Source: UKL13-3 sp040387195
GTDB lineage: Bacteria; Bacteroidota; Bacteroidia; UKL13-3
DNA length: 64,000 nt
Direction: 5' to 3'
Assembly: GCA_040387195.1 (NCBI GenBank)
Contig: JAZKEF010000017.1
Location: 1 to 64,000, forward strand
The notes beneath the pieces are model-generated. The model made no database searches. It had not been told where the DNA came from and saw only the letters and a program-made list of their open reading frames with translations. Below, piece by piece: positions 9,009-19,196 of this stretch (its first letter is position 1; each line of letters opens with the position of its first letter). A program made the translations under genes and the position numbers.

Positions 9009-11333
9009 TTAGAATGTCAAATTTATCCCCACGGTGGGCATAATCGGCAGCTGATTTACACGTCTGAAATTAACCCTGTCGAAGTAAAAGATGTTGTCCC
9101 TGTCGTAAACGTTGGTAGCAGCGGCAGTCAGCGTCATTAATGTGCGTTCGCTTAATTTTACTTTTCTGGACAGTGATATGTCCAAACGGTGGAAATAAGG
9201 CAAACGTCCTGTATTAATATCGGTATAATAGATACCCAACTGGCCATTTTGTGTAGTGTAGTTGCTCGAAACCCCGTTGGCAAAACTTAGCTGTTCGTAA
9301 TTACCCTGCGTTTGTGTAAACGGAAACCCAGAACCAAAATTCCAGCGGCTATTGAAACTCCAGGCAGCATCTTTACCCCAGTTAATGGTTCCAACAAGAT
9401 TCACATTGTGGCGTCTGTCAAAACTAGGAAAGTAAGTACGTGTACCATCATTCCTGTTTACGTAAGTTAAGGAGTAAACAGCCCAAAAATAGAAACGTTT
9501 GAATTCGTATTTATAGGTTAAATCGGCTCCGTATGAACTGCCTGTTTCAATAATATAATCACGCTTCTGAACATCAGGAACAGCAGCATTCTCGGGAATA
9601 TTATCATAACGTTTGTCGCGGTTGATATTGGTTAATTGTGTGAAGTCTTTGTAAAACCCTTCAACATTAATCTCAGCATGTTCACCAACATTAAACTCAA
9701 CACCTCCCACATAGTGAATAGCCGTTTGCATTTTATGGGAGATGTCTTTTCCGTTAAATGTTTCAGGTAATTCATCGGGTCCGGATAAAAATCCGTAAAA
9801 TAAGTTCACTACATCCTGATCGGAAACAGCGCTTAATAGGTTTTGAGAATAGAGTCCGGTTGCAGCTTTCAGTCGGATACGGTCGGTAAGGTTGTATTTG
9901 GCACCCAAACGCGGCTCCAGTGAATAATTCCCTAAAGAGGCATAAGCCTGAACGCGAATTCCGGGCTCCACAATCAGGCGTCCCATCGATTTTTTATATT
10001 TCACAAATCCGGCAAGTTCGGTAGTTGATTCATCCTGGCTAAGTTCTTTTCCATATGCGTTGATGAATTTGAAGGTGGTGTTAAATCCATTCATTTCAAA
10101 ACCATAACGGATATCGTCTTTTCCTAAAAAGTTGGTAAAGTTTAAAGCAACGTTAAATCCGCTGATTCCACTTTCACGGGGTTTTCCATCAGCCTCTACC
10201 TGCTTCATATTGTAATTGGAATAGGCAATAGCTCCGTTGATAATGGTTGAACCTTCCGGTATCATAAAAAAGTTGGTACCAATCCCTTGTGCCGTCCAGC
10301 CATATTTGGTTTGAGGCATGTTTACATCATCCTGGAAATTAAATCCAAAGAGATTTAGTTTGCTTCCTCCATCCCCAATGTAGGATAGTTTTCCATATAA
10401 GTCATTAAAGCTATAGGGCAGTCCATTGGTTCGGTTATCCGGGTCGGCATATCCGTATAAGCCCTTTGATGTTTTATCAAGGTAGGAAGTTTTGTAGGAT
10501 AAAATATATGAAGCACTTCCCCCACCTTCGGTAAATTTCTGAATAGGACCTTCCACCAATGCTTTTGCCGTGATGGTATTGGCCGAAATTTTTGAACTGA
10601 AACGTTTTTTATTTCCCTCACGTGTGGTTACGTCAATAATGGCTCCGATACGGCCTCCATATTGAGCATTAAAGCCACCTGCAAACACATCAGCACTTCG
10701 GATAATGTCGGCATCAAACACCGAAAACAAACCGATTGAATGGAATGGGTTGTAAATAATCATCCCGTCAAGCAATACCTTGTTTTGCACCGGAGGTCCT
10801 CCACGGATGTATAATTGTCCACCCTGATCCCCGCTGAATACAACACCAGGTAAAATTTGAAGGTATTGAACCAAATCGGGTTCCCCGCCAAATGTAGGCA
10901 GTTGTTTAAGGTCTTTTTGGGTAATAGTAATATTGGAAATTCTAACTTCGCTTTGTGCTTTTTGTCTTTCGGCAGAAATGCTCACCTCCTTTAGGTTCTG
11001 GCTCACCTTATGCAAATAAAGGTTCTGTGTGATGATCTTACCAGCTTCAACCACTAATGAAACGCGGGCTGTATCATACCCGATAGAGTAGCATTGAACC
11101 AAATAGGTTCCTGGCTTCAATTTACTTATTGCATAAAATCCATTAAGGTCTGTAGCTTTTCCAAGCATTAATTCCCGTATAAATACATTGGTATAAATGA
11201 TGGGTTCTCCGGTTTCTTTGTCAAATACAAATCCCCTGATTTCTCCGGTGGAAGGTTGTGCCAGCAATGATGTAACGCAAAATAGACTGAAAATTAAAGA
11301 GAGCCATGCTCTGTGCAGGTTGAGGTATTTCAT
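9009..11333 (-). CDS. TonB-dependent receptor with carboxypeptidase-like regulatory domain
   Basis: A 774-residue outer-membrane protein. Signal peptide ends at SLLAQ. Residues ~28-115 form a carboxypeptidase D regulatory-like domain (GEIRGFVFDKETGEPI, then LNGFYAISKLKPGTY), typical of Bacteroidota TonB receptors. Residues ~140-240 fit the plug (LPGVVFSGDQGGQLYIRGG, then LLDGMIIYNPFH), and the rest is the 22-strand barrel with a terminal Phe. Such receptors import ligands using TonB/ExbBD energy. There is no SusD partner beside it, so a glycan-uptake system is not indicated. The ligand cannot be read from the sequence. Confidence 0.9.
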   Translation of the reverse strand: MKYLNLHRAWLSLIFSLFCVTSLLAQPSTGEIRGFVFDKETGEPIIYTNVFIRELMLGKATDLNGFYAISKLKPGTYLVQCYSIGYDTARVSLVVEAGKIITQNLYLHKVSQNLKEVSISAERQKAQSEVRISNITITQKDLKQLPTFGGEPDLVQYLQILPGVVFSGDQGGQLYIRGGPPVQNKVLLDGMIIYNPFHSIGLFSVFDADIIRSADVFAGGFNAQYGGRIGAIIDVTTREGNKKRFSSKISANTITAKALVEGPIQKFTEGGGSASYILSYKTSYLDKTSKGLYGYADPDNRTNGLPYSFNDLYGKLSYIGDGGSKLNLFGFNFQDDVNMPQTKYGWTAQGIGTNFFMIPEGSTIINGAIAYSNYNMKQVEADGKPRESGISGFNVALNFTNFLGKDDIRYGFEMNGFNTTFKFINAYGKELSQDESTTELAGFVKYKKSMGRLIVEPGIRVQAYASLGNYSLEPRLGAKYNLTDRIRLKAATGLYSQNLLSAVSDQDVVNLFYGFLSGPDELPETFNGKDISHKMQTAIHYVGGVEFNVGEHAEINVEGFYKDFTQLTNINRDKRYDNIPENAAVPDVQKRDYIIETGSSYGADLTYKYEFKRFYFWAVYSLTYVNRNDGTRTYFPSFDRRHNVNLVGTINWGKDAAWSFNSRWNFGSGFPFTQTQGNYEQLSFANGVSSNYTTQNGQLGIYYTDINTGRLPYFHRLDISLSRKVKLSERTLMTLTAAATNVYDRDNIFYFDRVNFRRVNQLPIMPTVGINLTF

Positions 11334-11341
11334 CAGGGTGG

Positions 11342-11349
11342 CGAATATA
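11342..11349 (-). promoter_or_regulatory. Predicted -7 box, TATATTCG, for the TonB receptor
   Basis: Minus-strand TATATTCGCCACC lies 8 bases before the ATG at 11333. It is the TTCG form of the -7 box that recurs just before other starts in this window. No TTG is seen at the expected upstream distance. Confidence 0.4.
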
Positions 11350-11461
11350 TAATTATTTGGTTTGTTTTACGTTAAAACTCCTTTAATCGTATAAAGACAT
11401 CATTATCCAATAATTGGTTGTATGCAACAATCATTCTGCAAAGGCGTATTACTGTAGTAGC

Positions 11462-11491
11462 TTGCGCAACATCGTTTTATTATTATTTTTG
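11462..11491 (+). promoter_or_regulatory. Predicted promoter of the polysaccharide locus
   Basis: CTTG (11462-11465), an 18-base spacer and TATTTTTG (11484-11491), an exact TAnnTTTG match. The likely transcript start is about 35-40 bases before the ATG at 11535. It is the only good promoter candidate I see at the head of the 27-kb locus. Confidence 0.5.
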
Positions 11492-11534
11492 TCAAACTTG
11501 TGTTTTTCTTATAAAGCTATTTCTACTTAATACT

Positions 11535-14045
11535 ATGAATCAATTTTTATCGCGGATTTTCCTGTTCCTGTTTCTTGGATTCTCATTGTCTCTTCATGCC
11601 CAAAACGGCAATAACATCACATTGCAGAATTTGGGAACCGTAAAGGTTGATGATTTAACAGATGAACAGATTCAGGCGTTTTGGAATCAGGCACAGGAAA
11701 GGGGCTTATCAATGGTGCAGTTGCAGCAAATGGCTGTTCAGCGTAACATGCCCTCCCAAGAATTTGCAAAATTAAAAACACGAATAGAAAATCTCTCACA
11801 ATCATCCAGGAAAACTGAAGAAAAGGTTGATGACCAAGATGGACGAAGGTTGGCAGAAGATCAGGAGTGGGATGACAGTGGCGATGAGAAGTCCGAACCA
11901 GGTAAAAAAATAGCCAAACCGGGCGATAGGACCACAACACAATCAACAACCAGAACAACCGACAAAACAGCTAAGTCAAAGGTTTTCGGGGCGGATTTAT
12001 TTAATAATAAGAAACTAACATTTGAACCCAATCTGAAAATTGCAACCCCGCAAAATTATCAGTTGGGACCCGATGATGAACTGCTGATTGATGTATCCGG
12101 TTTTTCAGAAGCCAGCTATAAGTTAAAAGTGAGCCCTGATGGGCAGATTCGGGTACCACAGGTTGGGCCCATTGCTGTGAGCGGGTTGACCATTGAGCAG
12201 GCACGGAAAAAAATTACCAGAGCCCTATCGGGTATTTATGGAAGCGTAAACACAGGCGAAACGTCCATTAATATCACATTGGGGAATATCCGGAGTATTA
12301 AAGTAACAGTTCTGGGGGAAATTACCAATCCCGGAACTTATACCTTACCATCACTGGCTACCGCGTTTAACTCGCTTTATGTTTCCGGAGGTCCGAATAA
12401 AAATGGGTCGTTCCGCAATATTAAAATCATCAGGAATGGCAAAGTGCTTACTACCATTGATGTGTATGAATTTTTGTTAAAAGGAGAGGCAAAAGGAAAC
12501 GTAAGATTACAAGATCAGGATGTGGTGAAAGTAGGCAGTTACGAAACGCGTGTGGAAATAAAAGGAGAGGTGAAACGTACCGGTTTGTATGAAGTAACCG
12601 CTAAAGAAACATTGAAGGATGTAATAGAATATGCCGGAGGATATACCAATGATGCATATCGTGATAGGATTAAGGTGTACAGGAACACAAGCAAGGAGAA
12701 GAGTGTGGCTGATATTCCGGGAGAGTTGGTGCCGATGTTTGTTCCCAAGGCAGGTGATGTGTATACAGTAGATAAGGTACTAAGCCGTTTTTCTAACAGA
12801 GTACAAATCAATGGGGCAGTATTTCGCCCGGGATTTTTTGCCCTTGATGGCGGACTAACCCTGGCATCTTTAATTAAAAAAGCAGATGGTTTAACCGAAG
12901 ATGCATTTACGAGCCGTGGGTTGATTTATAGATTGAAGGCCGATAATTCACTGGAGGTTGTTTCCTTCGACCTGAATGAGGTTCTGAATGGAAAAGATAT
13001 TGCACTTCAACGCGAAGACAATATTCAGATTCTCTCAAAGTTGAAATTAAGAGAAGATTATATTGTATCAATTGCAGGAGAGGTTTTGGCGCCAGGGAAC
13101 TATCCGTATGCAGAGAATATGCGTGTTGAAGATTTAATTGTAACTGCTGGAGGATTAAGAGAATCAGCATCCAAAACCAAAATTGAGATTGCCCGTAGAA
13201 TAAAATCGGTGGATGTTAGCAATGCAAGTTCCGAAGTTTCAACCATTATCACCTATGAGGTAAGCGATGACCTTAAAACAGCCGAGGGCAAAGCGGTTGT
13301 GCTATTACCGTTTGATGTGGTTTCCATATACCGTTTACCTGGTTTTCAAACACAACGTAATATAACCGTAGAAGGGGAGGTATTGCATCCCGGGCAGTAT
13401 ACACTTACGCGTAACAATGAGAAAATATCTGAAATCATTAAGCGCTCAGGTGGTATGACGGCCAATGCTTTTCCGGATGGGGCCGTTTTAGTGAGAACAA
13501 AAAAAATAACGGGAATTGATTTGTATATCCGCAAAAAGCAGATGGAGTCTTTTGAAAAGCAGAGCAAGGATAGTAGCCGCGCCAAAGAATTAAGTGAAAC
13601 AGAGTTTGCCGATAATGTGAGTATTGTGGGAATTGATTTGAAAAAGATTCTGAAAAATCCGGGAGGTGCCTCCGATCTGATTATGGAAGAGGGCGATGTA
13701 ATTCGCATCCCAAGGGAAGTTCAAACGGTAAAGGTGTCGGGAGAAGTATTGTATCCGGTGAGTATTCAATACAAAAAAGGAAAACGCTTCGGCAAATATA
13801 TTAACGGAGCAGGAGGCTATACCCAACGGGCCTTAAAAAAGAAAGGGTATGTAGTGTATACAAACGGTTCGGCCGAAAGTACCAGTAAGTTTTTAGTGTT
13901 TAATATTCACCCCAAAATTAAACCGGGTTCGGAAGTGATTATTCCGCCAAGAGAAGAAAGACGCAAATTATCTGCGGTTGAAGTAGTAGGAATTACCTCG
14001 AGTTTAGCTACGTTGGTGCTCATTATTACCACACTGGCCAAATAA
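11535..14045 (+). CDS. Wza-like polysaccharide export protein with multiple SLBB domains (copy 1)
   Basis: The ATG at 11535 is chosen because it starts a clear signal peptide (MNQFLSRIFLFLFLGFSLSL, then HAQ); a longer frame to 11418 lacks one. The protein is 836 residues, against about 380 for E. coli Wza. An N-terminal helical segment (VDDLTDEQI) is followed by a charged linker, a poly-export domain near 175-255 (YQLGPDDELLIDVSG), then about six SLBB domains near 255, 338, 423, 510, 608 and 733, and a C-terminal membrane helix. There is no lipobox Cys. It should form the outer-membrane exit channel for the polysaccharide. It is paralogous to the gene at 15202. Confidence 0.9.
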   Translation: MNQFLSRIFLFLFLGFSLSLHAQNGNNITLQNLGTVKVDDLTDEQIQAFWNQAQERGLSMVQLQQMAVQRNMPSQEFAKLKTRIENLSQSSRKTEEKVDDQDGRRLAEDQEWDDSGDEKSEPGKKIAKPGDRTTTQSTTRTTDKTAKSKVFGADLFNNKKLTFEPNLKIATPQNYQLGPDDELLIDVSGFSEASYKLKVSPDGQIRVPQVGPIAVSGLTIEQARKKITRALSGIYGSVNTGETSINITLGNIRSIKVTVLGEITNPGTYTLPSLATAFNSLYVSGGPNKNGSFRNIKIIRNGKVLTTIDVYEFLLKGEAKGNVRLQDQDVVKVGSYETRVEIKGEVKRTGLYEVTAKETLKDVIEYAGGYTNDAYRDRIKVYRNTSKEKSVADIPGELVPMFVPKAGDVYTVDKVLSRFSNRVQINGAVFRPGFFALDGGLTLASLIKKADGLTEDAFTSRGLIYRLKADNSLEVVSFDLNEVLNGKDIALQREDNIQILSKLKLREDYIVSIAGEVLAPGNYPYAENMRVEDLIVTAGGLRESASKTKIEIARRIKSVDVSNASSEVSTIITYEVSDDLKTAEGKAVVLLPFDVVSIYRLPGFQTQRNITVEGEVLHPGQYTLTRNNEKISEIIKRSGGMTANAFPDGAVLVRTKKITGIDLYIRKKQMESFEKQSKDSSRAKELSETEFADNVSIVGIDLKKILKNPGGASDLIMEEGDVIRIPREVQTVKVSGEVLYPVSIQYKKGKRFGKYINGAGGYTQRALKKKGYVVYTNGSAESTSKFLVFNIHPKIKPGSEVIIPPREERRKLSAVEVVGITSSLATLVLIITTLAK

Positions 14046-14069
14046 AATCATATTAAGAGCCCTTTTGAC

Positions 14070-15047
14070 ATGAGAAAAATAGAAAATACCCGTTTCTTAA
14101 TTACCGGAGGTGCCGGTTTTATAGGATCTAATCTGGTTGAACACCTGCTGCTTAATGGAGCATCAAAAGTAGTGGTACTGGATAATTTGAGCAACGGGTT
14201 TTATAAAAATATCGAACCTTTTATCCAACACCCTGCATTTCAATTCATCGAGGGCGATATCCGGGATGTGCAAACATGTTTGAAGGCCTGTGAAAACATC
14301 GATTGTATTTCCCATCAGGCAGCCTTAGGATCCGTTAAACGCTCTATTGAAAACCCGGGTGATACCAATGATGTGAATATCACGGGTTTCCTGAATATGT
14401 TAAATGCGGCAAAAGACCGGAAAGTCAACAGGTTTGTATATGCATCTTCCTCCTCCGTATATGGAGATAATCAGGATTTGCCGAAGGTGGAACATGCCGT
14501 GGGAGCGCCACTTTCACCCTATGCCGTCACCAAAAGAGCCAACGAATTATACGCCCACGTATTTGCATTAAACTTTGGAATGGAGATTATCGGACTCAGG
14601 TATTTTAATGTATTTGGTCCTAAGCAAAATCCCCAGGGAGCTTATGCAGCAGTTATTCCGTTGTTCATTCAATCCATTTTAGGAGACGAGTCGCCAACTA
14701 TTAAAGGAACCGGGGAGCAGACCCGTGACTTTACTTATATTGATAACGTGGTACAGGCAAACATTCTGGCAATGCTAACAGAAGATAAACAGGCCCTTGA
14801 TCAAATTTATAATATTTCGGCCGGAGGAAGTGCTTCTGTAAAAGGACTATTGGAGAAGTTGGCGAAAATTGCGGGCAAAGATATTCAACCAATTCATGTA
14901 GAACTACCTAAGAGTGAGATTATTGATAGTTTGGCCGACATCAGTAAATCTGCTCAAAAACTAAACTTCAAACCCCAAATTGGATTGGAGGAAGGTTTGA
15001 AATTAACCTATGATTGGTTTACCGGAAATGAGTTTGAAAGTAAGTAG
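14070..15047 (+). CDS. UDP-sugar 4-epimerase of the WbpP/TviC type
   Basis: A 325-residue extended SDR. It has TGGAGFIGSNLVE at the N-terminus for NAD, an SSS triad segment (YASSSSVYGD) and YAVTK with the catalytic Tyr and Lys. HQAALGSVKRSIENP and RYFNVFGPKQNPQGAYAAVI are diagnostic of the WbpP/TviC group, which interconverts UDP-GlcNAc and UDP-GalNAc or their uronic acids. It sits between the two SLBB export genes, 24 bases after the first. With the dehydrogenase at 19197 it could supply a GalNAcA-type sugar. The choice between amino sugar and uronic acid as substrate cannot be made by eye. Confidence 0.85.
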   Translation: MRKIENTRFLITGGAGFIGSNLVEHLLLNGASKVVVLDNLSNGFYKNIEPFIQHPAFQFIEGDIRDVQTCLKACENIDCISHQAALGSVKRSIENPGDTNDVNITGFLNMLNAAKDRKVNRFVYASSSSVYGDNQDLPKVEHAVGAPLSPYAVTKRANELYAHVFALNFGMEIIGLRYFNVFGPKQNPQGAYAAVIPLFIQSILGDESPTIKGTGEQTRDFTYIDNVVQANILAMLTEDKQALDQIYNISAGGSASVKGLLEKLAKIAGKDIQPIHVELPKSEIIDSLADISKSAQKLNFKPQIGLEEGLKLTYDWFTGNEFESK

Positions 15048-15201
15048 TCTACTTTAAATTTTATACTCCTCTCTATCACCTGTTCACCTCATGTTTTTTG
15101 CACATTCAAATAATGGTTGGAAGAGAGTTCCTCTGCAATTTTTTTATTAATTTCTCACTAAATAATGATATTATTGCAGCAATATACAGTATAGTTTACC
15201 T

Positions 15202-17970
15202 ATGATCAACAATCGATTCGGCAATTTTCGGAAACCGTTAAAATTCATATTTTTCATAAGTCTTTTAATATCAACAAGTTCGGCATTTGCACAATTGCCA
15301 ACGGATATTAAAAATGTTAAGGTAGATGAGTTGACTGATGCTCAGATAAAACAATACATGGCTGAGTCGGAAAAAAGTGGAATTCCGGAGGCTCAACAGG
15401 AAAGTTTGGCGTTAAAAAATGGAATGCCACCTTCTGAATTGAGTAAGCTGAAAGAAAGAGTTGAAAAGATCAGGGCTTCAGCTACCACAGTTGTTCCTAA
15501 TACTTCCACAGCTACCCCTCCCGAAAATACACCTCCGGTTGGAACTTTAGGTCCACCGACCACTGATAAAGTTGTTGTTGTTGAAACAACACCTTTGGCA
15601 ACGAGTGCTCCAGTGGAGGCTGCTCCGATTAACCCGCAATCGGTTTATGGACATCATTTGTTTAAGGATAACAATCTACTGTTTTTTGAGAAAGCATCCG
15701 ATGTAAAAGCTCCCGATTCATACATAATTGGGCCAAATGATGAGTTAACAGTTTCAGTATTTGGTTTTTCTTACTTTAACGAAGTCTTAAAAGTAGATGC
15801 AAGAGGAGCTATTAATCCTACCAATATTGGTCCGATTATGCTCAAAGGCATTGAGTTTGGAAAGGCTAAAGAGTTAATTCGCAGTAAGTTTAGTCAGTTT
15901 TTTGACCTGTCAAACAATCAGCTGACCGTAACACTTTCCTATTCCCGTGTAATAAATATCAATTTTGTAGGTGAGGTGGTTAAACCCGGAAGTTACAAGA
16001 TTCCGGCTTTGAACACTGCTTTTAATGCCCTTATTGCAGTAGGTGGCCCAAGTGCATTAGGTTCGGTTAGAAATATCCAAATCAGACGAAATGGTAAAAC
16101 CATCAAAGTGTTGGATGTATATGAGTTTTTGAATGATCCAAACTCAAAAATGAATTTTTACCTGGAAGATAATGACTATTTATATGTAGCCCCTTCCGAA
16201 AAAACAGTATCGGTAACAGGTGCGGTAAAACGACCTATGAAATACGAGCTCAAGGGGAAAGAAAGCCTCGAAGATCTTATTTTTTATGCCGGAGGTTTAA
16301 CTGCCGGAGCATATACCAAGCTCATCCGTGTTTCGCGTTTGGGCGATGACGGAACCCAACTGCAAATGATCAACATCTCATTGGACAGCCTTAAGGCAAA
16401 CCGCAAAAAATACGAATTAAAAGACGGAGACCTAATTGAGATTGGAGATAAAGTGGGTGAATTACGTCAGTACATCGAAATATCAGGATCGGCTTTTAGG
16501 CCCGGAAAATATGAATTCAGAAAGGGAGACAAGTTATCTGATCTTATCAATCGCGCCAATGGACTTAAGCCGGAGGCAAGGTTAGACAAGGCATACTTGA
16601 TTCGCACCAATCCTGACCGTTCCAAAGAATATTTTATGGTGAGTCTCGAAAATGCTCTTGCCTCAAAGTCTGATACTGCCGTAAACCTGATGCTCCAAGA
16701 AGGTGATTTGTTGAAGGTGGCATCAAAAATCGATTTCCTTGATGCTAAAAGTATAACAGCTGCAGGATTATTCCGAAAGCCTACTACCATTGATTACTTC
16801 CCGGGCGCACGTTTAACAGACGTGATATTCCTTGCCGGAGGATTAAGAGAAGAGGCAAACAAACAACGTGCATTTGTGGTTCGTATCAGACCAGATTTTA
16901 CCAAGGAGTTTTTAAATGTAAATATGGAAGAAGCAATGGCTGCTCCCGAGGATTCAACTAAAAATATTTTCCTGCAACCGGGTGATGCCATTTCGGTTAT
17001 TTCAGTTACTGATTTCATTGATAAGATGAATGTAAGCGCTATAGGTTTGTTCAGAAGTCCCGGGAACTATGCATATGCAAATGGAATGACATTATCTGAC
17101 CTCTTACTTTTAGCCGGAGGGTTGAAAATGGAGGCAGATTTGTTGAATGTGGAGGTTTCCCGGATCAGTTTTTTTGCTGATGATTATAAACAAGGTGATG
17201 CTTCAAGGGTTATCATCAAAGTGATGCAGGTGGGTAAAGATACAAAGCTTACCCCTGATCAACTGGACTTTAAATTAAACCCTTTCGATCAGATATTTGT
17301 GAGAATGGTACCTGATTTTGAGTTGCCCAAAAACTTAACAATCAGTGGTGAAGTCAAATATCCCGGTACCTATGCTCTTGCGAAAAAGGATGAGCACCTG
17401 GATGAGTTGATCAAAAGAGCCGGAGGATTAAACAGGTTCTCATTTGCTGAAGGTGCAACGTTGTACCGGCCCTCATTACCGGGGTCTTATGTTGTAATGA
17501 ATCTGAAAAAGGCGCTCTCCAATAAACATTCCCGGTTTAATTATATTTTAAAGGAGGGTGATGTGCTCAATATTCCAAGAGTCATTGATTTGATAGGTAT
17601 TCAGGGTGATGTTGAATACTTGACAGTTGTTAATCAAACACAGGTGAATTCACCTTATGTTCAAGGTAAAAGAGCCGGATATTACGTGAAGGAGTTTGCC
17701 AATGGTTTTACGTCAACAAGCTTTAAACGTAAAACGTATGTTGTAGAAAACAATGGTAAAGTATCCCGAACCAAAAATTTCTACGTATTTAAAATCTACC
17801 CTAAAGTGAAAAAGGGCTCAATAATTTATGTTGTATCCAAACCTGTAAAAGAGAAGAATGCCCGAAAACAGGCAGAGCCGGTTAACTGGACAAAAGTTAT
17901 TGAAAATACAACCGTGAAAATTACAGGATTGATTACACTGTATTTATTGTTAAGAACAGTAGCAAACTAA
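15202..17970 (+). CDS. Wza-like polysaccharide export protein with multiple SLBB domains (copy 2)
   Basis: A 922-residue paralogue of the protein at 11535. It has a signal peptide ending STSSAFAQ without lipobox Cys, then the same helical opening (VKVDELTDAQI), a Pro/Thr linker, a poly-export domain near 173-250 (IIGPNDELTVSVFGF), about seven SLBB repeats near 252, 335, 421, 518, 610, 711 and 797, and a terminal hydrophobic helix. It lies 154 bases after the epimerase; I see no convincing promoter in that gap. It stops 5 bases before the chain-length gene, so these two are co-transcribed. Two such proteins in one locus may form a mixed or double channel; this is inference. Confidence 0.9.
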   Translation: MINNRFGNFRKPLKFIFFISLLISTSSAFAQLPTDIKNVKVDELTDAQIKQYMAESEKSGIPEAQQESLALKNGMPPSELSKLKERVEKIRASATTVVPNTSTATPPENTPPVGTLGPPTTDKVVVVETTPLATSAPVEAAPINPQSVYGHHLFKDNNLLFFEKASDVKAPDSYIIGPNDELTVSVFGFSYFNEVLKVDARGAINPTNIGPIMLKGIEFGKAKELIRSKFSQFFDLSNNQLTVTLSYSRVININFVGEVVKPGSYKIPALNTAFNALIAVGGPSALGSVRNIQIRRNGKTIKVLDVYEFLNDPNSKMNFYLEDNDYLYVAPSEKTVSVTGAVKRPMKYELKGKESLEDLIFYAGGLTAGAYTKLIRVSRLGDDGTQLQMINISLDSLKANRKKYELKDGDLIEIGDKVGELRQYIEISGSAFRPGKYEFRKGDKLSDLINRANGLKPEARLDKAYLIRTNPDRSKEYFMVSLENALASKSDTAVNLMLQEGDLLKVASKIDFLDAKSITAAGLFRKPTTIDYFPGARLTDVIFLAGGLREEANKQRAFVVRIRPDFTKEFLNVNMEEAMAAPEDSTKNIFLQPGDAISVISVTDFIDKMNVSAIGLFRSPGNYAYANGMTLSDLLLLAGGLKMEADLLNVEVSRISFFADDYKQGDASRVIIKVMQVGKDTKLTPDQLDFKLNPFDQIFVRMVPDFELPKNLTISGEVKYPGTYALAKKDEHLDELIKRAGGLNRFSFAEGATLYRPSLPGSYVVMNLKKALSNKHSRFNYILKEGDVLNIPRVIDLIGIQGDVEYLTVVNQTQVNSPYVQGKRAGYYVKEFANGFTSTSFKRKTYVVENNGKVSRTKNFYVFKIYPKVKKGSIIYVVSKPVKEKNARKQAEPVNWTKVIENTTVKITGLITLYLLLRTVAN

Positions 17971-17975
17971 ATTGT

Positions 17976-19043
17976 ATGAGCGAGCAGATTTCAAGTGACG
18001 AGATAACCCTAAAGGAACTCGTTCAGAAAATTAAGGAATGGGTTCGGTATTTTAAATCGAAACTAAAGATTATTATCATTTTCGGATTCCTGGGCTTTGC
18101 TGTAGGGTTAACTCAGGCATTTTTGGATAAGCCCGTTTATAAAGCAGAGCTGGTATTGGCACTCGAAGATAAAGGAGCGGGAGGAGGCTCCTATGCCGGT
18201 ATAGCCAGTCAGTTTGGAATTGATTTGGGAGGAGCCGGAGGAGGTGCATTTTCAGGAGAAAACACCATTGAGCTCATGAAATCCAGAAATATTATTGAAA
18301 AGGCTTTGTTAACCCCGGTAGAAATTGACGGAAAGAAGGACTTGCTTATCAATCGTTTCATTGATTTTAATGAATTACGTAAAAAATGGGCTAAAAGCAA
18401 CAGACCCGGATTAGAAAACATTCAATACGTTGAAAACGAGGATAGGAAACTATTTGGCATTGCAAAGGATAGTGTACTGTATACGGTTTACAAAGGAATC
18501 AAAAAGACAGATTTAACGGTTGAGAAAATCGATAAAAAACTCAGTATTATTAAAGTAACCCTAAAGTCTAAGGACGAAATTTTTGCTAAATATTTTACGG
18601 AAGTATTGGTAAATGCGGCATCGGATTTATACGTACTTACTAAAACCCAGAAATCCAAAAAGAATCTCGAGATACTTGAAGAGCGTTTGGATTCAGTTAA
18701 AAGGGAGCTTGATAAGAATATTTATGCAGCAGCTTCCACAAAAGACCAGAATTATAATATCATCAGGGCAAAAGGGAATATATCCTTTTCACAAAAACAA
18801 TTGAATGTTCAGGTTCTCACTACAATGTATGGAGAGCTGATTAAAAATACAGAAATTGCCAAGTATACGCTTATGAGAGAAGAACCTCTTATTCAAATTA
18901 TCGATACCCCGATATTTCCATTGGAGAAAACGAAATTAGGAAAAATAAAGGGAGCACTTGTAGGTGGTATTTTAGGAACATTTTTTATTCTTTTAGCTCT
19001 GGCTGTAGTTAGATTGAAAACAATTTTTCTAACGAAGCTTTAA
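17976..19043 (+). CDS. Wzz-like chain-length determinant protein
   Basis: A 355-residue inner-membrane polysaccharide co-polymerase. A transmembrane helix near 31-51 (IIIIFGFLGFAVGLTQAFL) is followed by the family opening KPVYKAELVLALEDK, a glycine-rich stretch, a long periplasmic helical part, and a second helix near 325-347. The cytoplasmic tyrosine-kinase domain of Wzc proteins is absent. It sets the polymer length in Wzy-dependent synthesis and contacts the outer-membrane exporter. It starts 5 bases after the second SLBB gene, in line with that partnership. Confidence 0.85.
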   Translation: MSEQISSDEITLKELVQKIKEWVRYFKSKLKIIIIFGFLGFAVGLTQAFLDKPVYKAELVLALEDKGAGGGSYAGIASQFGIDLGGAGGGAFSGENTIELMKSRNIIEKALLTPVEIDGKKDLLINRFIDFNELRKKWAKSNRPGLENIQYVENEDRKLFGIAKDSVLYTVYKGIKKTDLTVEKIDKKLSIIKVTLKSKDEIFAKYFTEVLVNAASDLYVLTKTQKSKKNLEILEERLDSVKRELDKNIYAAASTKDQNYNIIRAKGNISFSQKQLNVQVLTTMYGELIKNTEIAKYTLMREEPLIQIIDTPIFPLEKTKLGKIKGALVGGILGTFFILLALAVVRLKTIFLTKL

Positions 19044-19196
19044 CAATATTGTTTACCCCGAATGATGGATAAGTCTGTTTTTTATAATCGGCTTGCCTTG
19101 CTGTTGATTTAGATCACTAGGTAAAATTGTGACTGAGGAGGCGAAGCTTTATTCGGATACCATTAATAAATCAAAAAAAAATATTAATTAGCAGAT

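Noticed and set aside
9009..11333. SusC-type glycan uptake system
   Set aside because: The receptor has a regulatory domain and plug, but there is no SusD-like lipoprotein or glycoside hydrolase next to it.
11418..11534. N-terminal extension of the first SLBB protein
   Set aside because: The extra 39 codons have no signal peptide and cover the best promoter candidate; the ATG at 11535 starts a good signal peptide.
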